Source: Chromera velia (lineage: Eukaryota; Sar; Chromeraceae). Taken from it: 20,754 nucleotides of DNA. The stretch lies in NCBI GenBank assembly GCA_018398765.1, contig JAHBMJ010001312.1, forward strand, positions 1-20,754. The letters are read 5' to 3'. Shown here one piece after another: positions 1 through 9,091 of the stretch. Both the position numbers and the translations under genes were made by a program. The notes beneath the pieces are model-generated. The model ran no database searches, was not told the DNA's origin, and saw only the letters and a program-made list of their open reading frames with translations. The stretch's first letter is position 1, and every line of letters starts with the position of its first letter.

Positions 1-47
<47 letters not shown>

Positions 48-111
48 CTCTCTCACCCTCTCTCTGTCTCTATTTCTCTGTCTCTCTCTCTCTTTCTCTC
101 TCTCTCTCTCA

Positions 112-156
<45 letters not shown>
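1..156. repeat. Compound microsatellite (TC)n then (AC)n
   Basis: An interrupted TC/TCTG tract runs from the window edge to about 110 and passes into an uninterrupted AC tract to 156. The same CT-next-to-GT architecture recurs at 12235-12286 and 16851-16920. All open frames across it are low-complexity and are not genes. Confidence 0.95.
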
Positions 157-159
<3 letters not shown>

Positions 160-430
160 TTTTGTGTGTACAAGGAGACGGGCAGGCACAATACAGGCGA
201 ACGGAACTGAGGCAAGCGTGCTGAAAAGAAAAGAACGAACATGCAGCATGGAGATGGGCAGACAGAACGTAAGCGGGCATGATGGAACGAAAAAGGCAAG
301 CAAGCAAGCAGGAAACGGGCAGACGAAATGCAGACGAGCGTGCTCAAAGAAAAGCAGCAAGCAGACAAGAAGGAGAAGGGAAAACAAAAAGCAGACGAAT
401 ATGCTAAAAATAAAAAAACAGGCTGACAAG
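157..430. other. Purine-rich low-complexity flank, no gene
   Basis: This stretch is rich in GCAGAC, AAGCAAGC and AAAGAAAAG words and holds an imperfect internal duplication (GAGGCAAGCGTGCTGAAAAG near 210 against a similar word near 325). No codon structure or known family is visible. It is the pre-insertion flank of the retrotransposon starting at 431. Confidence 0.6.
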
Positions 431-947
431 TGTTAGTGCGCGCGGGGGTGGACGGACGTGCAGGCTACTGCACGTGTGATGCCCGCCGCCGCCGCCTATG
501 ATGATCTAACGATTTGCATGCGCAAGTCAATACATGCATGCATGCAGATTTCATTCATGTACATGCAGATATGAATGATTGAATGATTGCCTCTTCATGA
601 CAACAGTGAACGAAGAGACCCGATTCATGACAGTCGGTCATTAACCGATTGAGAGACAGCCGATTCTGTGTGCATGTGACGTGTCGATCCAAATAGTCGC
701 ATCCTCTTGATCGATACAACATAGACGGCAACAAATTGAGAAGATAGAAGTCGGAATACTGGGATTAAGGTCAGTCCTTCTAGATCCAGACTTCTTGACG
801 TTGAATGCTCTGAGTACGCTGCTTCTACTATTATTGCTTTGTACTTAGCCTAGCGCTGTCGGCTTGCTTCCTAGCCTACTTCCTGCAGTCTCAGTTCCTG
901 TGTACAGACTGTTGCGCCGATGTCTGACTCAGGCCCGAACCCTAACA
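431..947 (+). repeat. 5' LTR of the Copia-type element
   Basis: 517 bp, matching 6618-7134 at about 94%. It starts TGTTAG and ends CTAACA, a short inverted terminal repeat typical of LTRs. It contains a TGCATGCATGCATG block near 533-546. An ATG at 920 lies inside the LTR and its frame reads across the LTR boundary, as the Gag start does in yeast Ty1. Confidence 0.95.
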
Positions 948-966
948 CTGGTGTCCAAGATGCAGG
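948..966 (+). other. Candidate tRNA primer-binding site
   Basis: One base after the 5' LTR the sequence reads TGGTGTCCAAGATGC. A TGG start at this place is what a primer-binding site pairing with a tRNA 3' CCA end looks like. The tRNA is not identified from sequence alone. Confidence 0.45.
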
Positions 967-1156
967 CGATAAGCCTTCTTCTTCTACTTCCAATACTGCA
1001 GGCTGGCAGGAGCAGAGGATTATTAAACTGGAGGCGGATCTGGCCAAGGCGCTGAGCTTGCTGATAGTGAGCCAGTTGGCTTAAACTTCTGCTGTAGCTG
1101 CATCTTTTGCTCCTCCGGCTGCTCTAAAGCCGCCTGATTTCCCGTGGGTTCCCAAG

Positions 1157-2164
1157 GTGAAGTCGCTGAAGGCTACCCATCTGGACAACTGGATGGATGA
1201 GTGGAAGATACAGTCTAGCCTCTTCCTGTCCTCCCGGTATCACCCCGATACCAACCTCCTGATCGAGATCTATAAGTGCGCTCTGCTCTATGCCTTTTCG
1301 GACTTTGAAGAGCTCCGTAAAGACGTCCACACAGCAGTTGCCCAGGGCCACAAGACCGACAAATTGCTCGATACCATGATCAATCACTACTTGAAGGACA
1401 AGTCTGTCGAGAAAACCATTACTGAGGAGAATTTTCATTCTCTTCGCCATGAGAAGGAGAAGGAGGAGACACTGAAGGAAGTGTTGTGCAGACTGGACAA
1501 GGTCATTCGTTCTTCCGGTGCCAAGGGCTTCACTCCAACGGACAAGGACACGAAGAAGCTCTGCGTGAAGCGTCTGTTCCTCATCCATGAGTGGACAGAC
1601 ATCGTAGAGAAGGCCGCGATAGAGTTAAAGAAAGACATCGACTCCCTGACCTACTTTGACATCCGTCCGTTTGCTGACCGTAAGGCAGATGCACTCGCCT
1701 ACAAGTCTGCTCTTCATGGTGCTGAGTCCAAAGGCTCAAAAAAGGAGTCGAGGAGTAGACATGAGTTCGGGGGTGCCGCTGAGAAGCAGGATTCCGGAAA
1801 GAAGGGTACAAAAAAGCCGAAGGGGAAGAAAAAAAAGCAGCAGGTGAAGCCATCTGAAGAGACTGCAGGCAAGGCAGAGAGAACGAAGTGTAACAACTGC
1901 GGTTTCGTTCACCGCAGCCCAGACTACTGCCCCGCCTCCAAGAGCGAGTGCAAGACCGAGTGGGGGGGGTGCGGAAAGACTGGTCACTTCGCCCGGTGCT
2001 GCCCCAAGAAGAAGAACTCTCCCATAGGGAAGAAGGAGAGTAGACGCCCCGCTGAGCGGCGTTCCCGCAGTTCACCTTCCTCCTCCTGCCGCTCTGATTC
2101 CGAGTCCTCCTATCCCGATCTAGTGGAGAGCGACTTGGGCTCAGACTGTGATTCGGTTTTTTGA
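1157..2164 (+). pseudogene. Gag-like region with paired zinc knuckles (Copia-type fossil)
   Basis: About 335 codons, with helical capsid-like sequence in the first half and a long lysine-rich stretch around residues 195-240. Two cysteine/histidine knuckles follow near residues 244-285: the first has C-x2-C-x3-H-x5-C spacing, and the second ends in the classic GHFARCC. An Arg/Ser-rich tail closes it. Zinc knuckles bind genomic RNA in Gag proteins. Gag and pol lie in different frames with a very short overlap, containing a run of six T, near 2152-2164. Many LTR elements use programmed frameshifting at such a point; that it was used here is inference. Confidence 0.85.
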
Positions 2165-2937
2165 GCCGGTCAGGTGGGTCTTTCGAGACCTCCAGTCTGA
2201 ATAAGCGACTGCAACCTGCCTTTATTGTTTCTTCTTTGAGGGGACGACAGGGGAAGGGAGCAGTGAAGGATTCCTGGGGCCAGGAGGTCCCAAGGGAACA
2301 TGCACGCATGGTTCGGGCGACGTTCCGGAACATGCACTGGCCTGGGAGAGCGCTACTGGTGGGAGCGGTCGCAGGACCGAGAACATCCGTCAGGGGAGCG
2401 AGACGCTTCGATGGACCTCGGCAAGACAAGGCCACTAACCTCCCCTGGTCAGTCGATTTATTGTCAACAGCAACGGCAGCAACTTCTGCGTCCAAAGAGT
2501 CGGGTGCTACACCTTCTCTTTCTTGTACTTTTTGTGTGCAGACAAAAACTTTGAGAGCGCGCATTCTCTCGAAGGCAGATGCAGACGATGAGTTGCTGCC
2601 AGACACCGGCTGTACGTTCAGACTGCTCAACGACAAGTTCGCAAAGTACTCGGTCGGTCAGAAGAAAAGACGCACGGAGTTCAACCTCGCCACAAAGGGT
2701 GGCCCCGATGCGTCTCCTTTCATCACTGACAACGTGCACCTCTTCCACTTCCCTGTTCGAGATGAGTTCGGGAAGGTGAGGCAGGTTCCTGAGGAGGGGG
2801 TTATTCACCCTTCCGTAGGCAGAGGTCTCCTCCCCTGTACAGAGAAGGAGATTTTCCTTTCGAAGGGACGGAGGCGTCGCAGCTATGTCAGGTTGACTGA
2901 CACCGAGGGCAGGAGCTTTCGGGCCCCCGTTAAGTGA
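2161..2937 (+). pseudogene. Aspartic protease region (Copia-type fossil)
   Basis: A pol-frame stretch of about 258 codons. The protease signature LLPDTGCTFRLL, with its catalytic D-T-G, sits near residues 142-153 (about 2590-2625), the place expected for the Pol N-terminal protease. The upstream half is not alignable by eye to a known domain. Part of a fossil pol region. Confidence 0.75.
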
Positions 2938-3138
2938 TCAGGACGGATGCCAGCCCTCCGTCTCTGCCAAAACGATGAAGCAGCAGCAGCCGCACAGATG
3001 AATGCGCCCCTTGATGCCTGGAAGAAGAAAGTTTTCTACTCTTCCTCTCTCTCTGCAGAGGCTCGTTCCGCAGAAACCCTTCCTGCAGAGAGGAAGTAAC
3101 ACCTGCTCTATGTGTTGCATTCCTGACTTGCGCATTCC

Positions 3139-4080
3139 GTGGGCGCTCGTCTTAAGAAAACTCTAGAAGAAAAAGGAGTGCCTCTTTCCTTCTCTCCTCA
3201 AGAGTGCAGAGATGTGAGGGATTTGTGCGAAGCGTGCAAGTCAGTCAATCAGAGAAAGGAAAGGATCCCTGCAAAAGGGATTTTCAAAAAGGAAAAGTCG
3301 GGAGAGAAGAAGCAAGCAGTAAAGCGTGTTCGTTTTTCCGTTGAAGAGAAAACCTCATCCGCAGCCAAGGGTGACAAGCCAGTCCAAAAGTCGAAGCAGC
3401 CGCAGCATGCGAAGGAGCGTGCCCCCTTCAATCAAGTCATCTTTCATGACTTGAAGGAGATGCGGACGAAAGGTGTGGGAGGATTTCGCTACATTTCGGT
3501 GATCGTTTGTGGCAGAGTCAAGAAAGTTTCCCTCTCTGCACTTCGTAGAAAGCGCCACGCAGTGTGGCACCTTCGTCAGTGAGTGCGCAGATGGCAGGTT
3601 CGCGGTTTTGGAAAGCTCCTTGTCGTTTGGACAGACAACGGGGGTGAGTTCGTCGGAGAAGAAGACGAGATCGGGTACGCAGCGGCGTGTGATGACATGG
3701 GTCTTCACCATGAGAGGGGTCCCCCTTTCAGCCCTGAGGTTCAGTCAGATGTTGAACGTGTGAACTCGACTGTCATCTCTCTTCTCAGAAAGACTTTGAT
3801 TCAGCTCCATCTTCCTCTTTCTTTGTGGCCTGCCTTTCTCTCCGGCGTTGCTAATCAGTTAGGTGATGTCGTTCACAGCAAGACAGGCATGTCTCCCAAT
3901 TCTTTGATTTTCAGTCATACATATGGAGTGCTCCCAATCGCAATGGGGGATGAGGTTCGTGTGATAGATCCCGTAGGTTCAGCGGACCCTCTTTCAAAGA
4001 GTGAGCGAGCACTGAGTCTCTTCAGGGAGGTACAGGGCCCGCAGGTCTGTTCACTCGTTGTGTTGCGGGGGGGTCGATAG
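3139..4080 (+). pseudogene. Integrase region (Copia-type fossil)
   Basis: A paired cysteine motif (LCEACKS, near 3225) fits the end of the HHCC zinc-binding module. FHDLKEMRTKGVGGFRYISV (about 3440-3505) matches the start of the rve integrase core. WTDNGGEF (near 3630) is the second core block with its conserved Asp and Glu-Phe context, followed by the usual ERVNSTV and MSPNSL blocks. Integrase inserts the cDNA into host DNA. The region is broken. Confidence 0.85.
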
Positions 4081-4980
4081 GTCCCTTTGCGTATGCATCC
4101 ACAGCATGTCAGGCTTGAGAAGTGGTTGGGTGTGGATGAAGTACAGAAATAGAGAGAGGTAAGGAAAGAAAAGAAAGTTGAAGAGGAGTCTGGTGGATGG
4201 TCGCGTTCATCTGTCCATGATGATGATGATGAGAGTCCGGGTGTTCCAGCAGTTTATTTGTGTTTAGAGGGGGAAGACGTCGAGCCTGATTCTTCTTTCC
4301 CAGAAACAGAGCCTTTCCAGCTGCGTGATGAAAATGGAAATGAGCATCCCCGCCACCAAGCAGGCAGGTGGGTGCTAGCAAGGAACACAGACGGTGCCCT
4401 TTGGCCTGGTCGCATTGTTTGAGAAGGAGCAAAGCAAAAGCGAGGCTTGAAGGTAGCCAGATTTAATAAAGACGAGAATGGAAAATGAAAGCCCAAAGAA
4501 ATCGAGCATCATGTCAAACAGCAAGACATCGTAGAGCGTTTTGATCCTCCTGTCGGGGGTGGCATTCCAGCAGACCTTCTTTCTCGTTTAGATGAATCTG
4601 ACCTTCCTTCCTCCTCTGTTTCTCTTCAGTCTGCTCCTGATGTTTTTGCAGAGTCCCTTCCATCCTCTGACCATGCTGTCGTCTCTTCTGATCCTGTGCC
4701 TGATGACGTCAATGTCATCCCGATTAATGTTAACCCAGTCGTAGAGCAGATTCAAGAGGAGGTCTGCCATGCAGATTTTCTCAATTAGAAAAGCAAAGGA
4801 AGGAAAGAGAAAAAAGCAATCATCTTTCAGAGAAAGAAAGAAAGAAGAGCCAGAGAAGAGGTGAGGAAGGCAGAAACGCTAGATAGACACTTCGAAGTCG
4901 CGTGCATGGCTTTGAAGGCAGAGAAAGCAAGAAAGCTCATGAAGAGAGAAAACAATGCAAAAAGACATATCCCTGCTACT
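4081..4980 (+). other. Integrase C-terminus to reverse transcriptase linker of the Copia-type fossil
   Basis: About 900 bp between recognisable integrase and reverse transcriptase blocks. It is rich in Glu, Lys and Ser codons in the pol frame, as the poorly conserved Copia linker usually is. It is decayed, and no separate gene is supported here on either strand. Confidence 0.6.
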
Positions 4981-5862
4981 CCAGAAGAGATTGCAGCAGG
5001 GAGTCACGTAGAGTCCGCCAAGAAGGAATTGGCGCGTTGGGCTCTGTGTGGTGTCTTTAATCTCTCCAGTCAAACGCAGCACCCCAGACCGGGGGTGAAG
5101 CCAATCACTCTCCGGTAGGTACGTACGTAGAAGCTGAAGGAGGAGGAGTGGGTTGCGAAATCCCATCTTGTTGCCAAGGGCTTCCAAGACGCCAGAGACC
5201 ACGGCTTCCTGGAGACCTTCTCTGGCACTGCGAGCTCCTCTCTCTCCCGTGCGCCGTTTGTTTGGGCCCTTTCTCGTGGGCTTCAGGCAGTGAAGGCAGA
5301 TATCTCAACTGCTTTCCTCCAAGCCCCTCTCGATGGAAAGAATGGTGAGGTGTGGCTTCGACTTCCTTCTGACTTGCCTGTTTCTATCTATCCTGGTTTA
5401 TGTCCTGGTGTGTGTGTGCGCATCCTGAAGGCTGTTTACGGCTTGAAGGATAGCCCTCGCGTGTACACACAGTACTTCAAGAAGAGAGTGAAGGAACTGG
5501 GATGGGAAGAGATAGCTGAGTCAATTTTGGTCAAAAGAAACAAAAACAAAAAGCCAGTCAGTGTCTTAGTGATGTATGTAGACGACCTTTTTGCTTTCAC
5601 ACCAGATGTGATGAAGGAAATGCAAGCGATTCATTCTCTTTTCGAAATGGACGAGCCAGTGAGGATGGATGATGGATCCCTTCATGCATACATAAGGATG
5701 TCTGTCCGCATGGTTGAGGGTCACATGCTGCTTGACCAAGGGAGTTACTTGCAGGAAGCCGCTTCTTCTGTTCGCCCTCAGTCCAGAAAGCCACTGACCA
5801 AGCGAGACCTTCTTTTGCCCTCAGAAGAGGAAGTTGACCCTTCGTTCTGTGCTGAGCAATAG
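4981..5862 (+). pseudogene. Reverse transcriptase region (RVT_2, Copia-type fossil)
   Basis: The Copia reverse transcriptase blocks appear in order: a VAKGFQD-like block near 5170, VKADISTAFLQAPLDG near 5292, LKAVYGLKDSPRVY near 5430, and the catalytic YVDD box in VMYVDDLFAF near 5573. This enzyme copies element RNA into cDNA. The RVT_2 block order supports the Copia assignment. The region is broken in more than one place. Confidence 0.9.
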
Positions 5863-6504
5863 AGCAATGTGGGAGCGCTCGGGTGGGGGGTGAGAACACA
5901 GCCTCATTTGAATTTCCTGTTTGGTCATCTGTCACGTTCGAATACTAAGCCATCTCCACACATCCTCCGTGCAACGGAAAAAGCCCTCTGGCATGCAAGG
6001 GAATCGTCTCAACCCCTAGAACTCGTTTCTCTTGATCATGATGACTTTGTGTTGCTTGTTTGGGTTGATGTATCATATGAATTGCACAAGAAAGAAGGGC
6101 GTCTGGGGTATGAAATGCAGCTAGTTCCTCGCTCTGCTTTAAGTAATTTGAAAGAGGTGGGAGAAGAGAACACCTTGTCGTGGTACTCCAAGAAAGAAGC
6201 GAGAAAGCTGGGGAATACAACGTCAACAGAGTTGTTAGCAATGAGGGAGGGCGTGAAAGCTACATTCGGAATCACAGATTTTATGAGTAAGCTGTGGGGA
6301 AAGAAGCCAGAAGTTTTGGTTGTGTCAGACAGTCAGTCCCTCTTGCACCAGTTAGCATTTAAACAGTGTAAGTCAGAACCAAGAATAGAGGGAGAGCTCG
6401 AATACGTTCTTAAATGCCTTGCTGAATTGGGGGCTGCAGTTTGCTGGATAGGGACTGGATTTCAGAGGGCAGACAGACAAACCAAATTCCTGCGAAATGT
6501 ATGA
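5863..6504 (+). pseudogene. RNase H region (Copia-type fossil)
   Basis: After a short connector (KALWHARE near 5980), the RNase HI-like domain of Copia pols is visible: VWVDVSYE (first Asp) near 6060, STELLAMREG (Glu) near 6225, and VVSDSQSLLHQ (Asp) near 6320. It removes RNA from the RNA:DNA hybrid during reverse transcription. It ends about 110 bp before the 3' LTR. Confidence 0.85.
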
Positions 6505-6605
6505 TGATTTCTTTGAATACATGATTGCATGATTTCATTGCTTTCGTTTTTTTGATTTGTATTTGAGTGTTCGTTCTTTCGATCGAGCAGTGTCGCCTCC
6601 AGAAT

Positions 6606-6617
6606 GAAGGGGGTGAT
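6606..6617 (+). other. Candidate polypurine tract
   Basis: GAAGGGGGTGAT directly abuts the 3' LTR. A purine run at this point primes plus-strand DNA synthesis in LTR retrotransposons. It is short but correctly placed. Confidence 0.6.
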
Positions 6618-7134
6618 TGTTAGTACGGGCGGGGGTGGACGGACATGCGGGCCACTGCACGCGTGACGCCTGCCGCCACCGCCTATGATGATCTAACGAT
6701 TTGCATGCGCGAGTCGATACATGCATGCATGCAGATTTTATTCATGTACATGCAGACGTGAATGATTGAATAATTGCCTCTTCATGACAACAGTGAACGA
6801 AGAGACCCAATTCATGACAGTCGGTAATTAGTCGATTGAGAGACAGCCGATTCTGTATGCATGTGGCGTGTCGATCTAAATAGTCGTATCCTCTTGATCG
6901 ACACAACGTAGACGGCAACAAATTGAGAAGATAGAAGTCGGAATGCTGGGATTAAGGTCAGTCCTTCTAGATCCAGACTTCTTGACGTTGAATGCTTTGA
7001 GTACGCTGCTTCTACTATTATTGCTTTGTACTTAGCCTAACGCTGTCAGCTTGCTTCCTAGCCTACTTCCTACAGTCTCAGTTCCTGTGTACAGACTGTT
7101 GTACCGATGTCTAACTCAGGCCCGAACCCTAACA
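6618..7134 (+). repeat. 3' LTR of the Copia-type element
   Basis: 517 bp, the direct-repeat partner of 431-947 with the same TGTTAG and CTAACA ends and the same TGCATGCA block near 6719-6732. The two copies are co-linear with no obvious indels. Confidence 0.95.
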
Positions 7135-7384
7135 GCAAGAAGGAGACGGGGCGACGAATCGAATTCTCTATTTCTCTTCTTCTTTTTTTCCCTTCTTTGT
7201 ACCTTCTTTAGAGGCTTTTTTCCTTCTTCTCTTGGAAGAGGAAGGTGGGAGACTTTCTCTTCTTTTTTTTTTTTCTTCTTTACATCTTTTGCGAGAGAGA
7301 GAACTTACTTAGAGAAGCAGAGGCCAGGGGGGGTGAATTGCGATCGGTTTCAAATTTAAACCCCACCGCACGTTGCCTATTCTA
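7135..7384. other. T-rich spacer, no gene
   Basis: Pyrimidine-rich sequence with long T and TTC runs (7165-7285) lies between the retrotransposon and the repeat array. No coding signal was seen. The T runs read as polypyrimidine, but no exon follows. Confidence 0.55.
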
Positions 7385-8801
7385 ACGCTTTTCTAAGCCA
7401 ATTTGGAGCAGAGCTTTCTGGGGCCTTTTTTTTTATCTGACATAAGCAAGCTTGCGAACAGCTCCAGAAAGCAAGAAAATTTTGAACTGTACCATTAATG
7501 CACGCTGGCCAGCCTCGCGCTGACCCCCCCCCCCCCCNTCGCGGAAAAAAAACATGCGCGGAACCCCCTCCTCCCACGGGAAAAAAACCCGCGGGTAAGT
7601 GGAGATCTGAAACCCATCTGACACACACATCGATCTCGCAAATTCAGCCTTTCGAGGCCGGGTTTTTGGCAAAAGACACTGCGTGTACGTGTGGGCTGGG
7701 GCCGGTACCTAACGCAAGCAAGCTTACGAACGGCCCTAAAAAGCAAAAAAAACGAGAACTGCACGCTTGACACACGCTGGCCAGCCGTCGCACCGATTCC
7801 CCCCCCCTCCGTAGGAAAAGCCGCGGGACCCGCCCTTCTCCGGGAAAAAAAACCGGGGGTATGCTTTGACCTACGTATGGTGCAAATTCAGCCTTTTTGC
7901 GGTCACTTTCCGGGGCCACCCATATCTGACGCACGTATGCATGACGATGTGTTGAAGTTGGGTTCACGCTTTTCTAAACCATTTGGACGAGATCTTTTCG
8001 GGGCCCCTTTTTTGGTGAAAGACACTGCGTGCATGGGCTGGGGTATTTTTATTTTGTAAGTGCCCCCCGCTTCGCTTTTCGGGGCCATTTCTGTTTTGTA
8101 AGTGCCCGGGCTTTGCTTTTCGGGGCTATGTCTGTTTTTTAAGTGCCCCCCGTTTCGCTTTTCGGGGCTATCTGATGCACGTATGGTGCAAATTTAGCCT
8201 TTTGGGGCTAGGTTTTTGGTGAAAGATACTGTGCGTGCATGCATGTGTGGGCTGGGGTATTTTTGTTTTGTATCTGACACAAACAAGCTTGCGAACAACC
8301 CCGGAAAGCAAGAAAAATGAGAACTGTATGATTGATACACGCCAGCCAGCCATCGCGCCGATCCTCCCCCCCCCCGCGGGAAAAGCCGTGGAACCCCCCC
8401 TTCCCCAGGAAAAAAACCCGGGGGTATGCTTTGACCTACGCATGGCGCAAATTCAGCCTTTTCGTGGTCACTTTCCAAGGCCACCCATATCTGACGCACA
8501 TATGCATGGCGATGTGTTAAAGTCGGGTTCACGCTTTTCTAGACCATTTGGGCGGGATCTTTCCGGGGCCTTTTTTTGGTGAAAGACACTGCGTGCATGG
8601 GCTGGGGTATTTTTGGTTTATAAATGCCCCCCGCTTCGCTTTCCGGGGCCATTTTTGTTTTGTAAGTGCCCCCCGCTTCGCTTTCCGGGGCCCAGTGCCC
8701 CCCGCTTCGCTTTCCGGGGCCTTTTTTTTGACGAAAGCTGCATGCGTGGGCTCCTGCAGGGGATTGTTTGGTAAGTGCCCCCCGCTTCGCTTTCCGGGGC
8801 C
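7385..8801 (+). repeat. Complex tandem repeat with GC-rich snap-back cores
   Basis: Modules recur in order. One, beginning CGCTTTTCTA, occurs near 7386, 7968 and 8531. A second, with GCAAGCTTGCGAAC-like sequence, occurs near 7445, 7717 and 8282 and leads into an AACCCGGGGGTATGC-like block. The last two full units are spaced about 563 bp. Interspersed are seven copies of a 25-bp core (CCCCGCTTCGCTTTCCGGGG with G/C flanks) starting near 8062, 8104, 8144, 8626, 8668, 8697 and 8777, usually preceded by GTAAGTG. The core ends pair CCCCG with CGGGG. An unresolved base (n) sits at 7538 in a C run. No protein is supported; open frames here are by-products of the repeats. Confidence 0.85.
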
Positions 8802-8836
8802 ACACGACCCGATCTCGCGGATGGGCGCGGAGCTTC

Positions 8837-8853
8837 TCATGCAGCTTGCATGA
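8837..8853. promoter_or_regulatory. Perfect 7-bp palindrome TCATGCA-GCT-TGCATGA
   Basis: A 17-bp inverted repeat with 7-bp arms and a 3-bp centre, about 240 bp upstream of the PhyH start. It contains TGCATG, a core recognised by some ApiAP2 factors in apicomplexans. A binding-site role is inference. Confidence 0.35.
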
Positions 8854-8860
8854 ACTTGAC

Positions 8861-8903
8861 AGCGCCACTGCGCCAGCTAGTGCAGCGCCACTATAGCGCC
8901 ACT
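8861..8903. repeat. Three copies of AGCGCCACT
   Basis: Identical 9-mers lie at 8861-8869, 8884-8892 and 8895-8903 in the short upstream region of the PhyH gene. They could be a regulatory cluster or minisatellite debris. Confidence 0.5.
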
Positions 8904-9091
8904 GTTCGTCCTTTGTCCCCACAGTGGAACAGCCTCACACATTTACTGAGAGACTTCGACATCTCCGAGTCAATCTGCGTGCGCCCTTGCAGAAAGCCAT
9001 CTGAAGAGCTACAGACGACTTTCTTGTCCAGCTTTTCCTAAATTCTTTTTCCCGTCTCCGTCTCCTTCCATCTCTTCCTTCCACACTCAGG

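Larger units (their letters stand above)
431..7134 (+). mobile_element. Ty1/Copia-type LTR retrotransposon, full length but decayed
   Basis: Two 517-bp direct LTRs, each opening TGTTAG and closing CTAACA, bound a 5.7-kb interior. The order Gag, aspartic protease, integrase, reverse transcriptase, RNase H puts integrase ahead of reverse transcriptase, the diagnostic order for Pseudoviridae (Ty1/Copia). The flanks are ACAAG before and GCAAG after, so a 5-bp target duplication with one mismatch is likely. All coding parts are recognisable, but pol is broken into several pieces, with on the order of ten breaks, so this is a fossil. By eye the LTRs differ at about 33 of 517 positions (about 6%), indicating a moderately old insertion; absolute age needs a host rate that I do not have. 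Confidence 0.93.
8802..9091 (+). promoter_or_regulatory. Upstream region of the PhyH-family gene
   Basis: This holds a perfect palindrome (8837-8853), three AGCGCCACT words and, just before the start codon, a pyrimidine tract ending TTCCACACTCAG at 9090. That last piece resembles a 3' splice site, so the gene could have a 5'-UTR intron. An in-frame stop at 9002-9004 shows that genomic coding sequence does not extend far upstream. No TATA box is evident. Confidence 0.4.

Noticed and set aside
1581-2636. Long minus-strand frame opposite the Gag-like region
   Set aside because: It is the antisense shadow of Gag and protease sequence; the plus strand carries the zinc knuckles and DTG motif.
8060-8801. 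Regularly repeated cores with spacers resembling a CRISPR array
   Set aside because: Spacers are themselves repeated and uneven, there are no cas genes, and the context is eukaryotic with spliceosomal introns.
7495-8922. Numerous open frames across the GC-core repeat array
   Set aside because: The frames recur on both strands as a consequence of the repeats, have no domain match, and several cross C homopolymers or the unresolved base.
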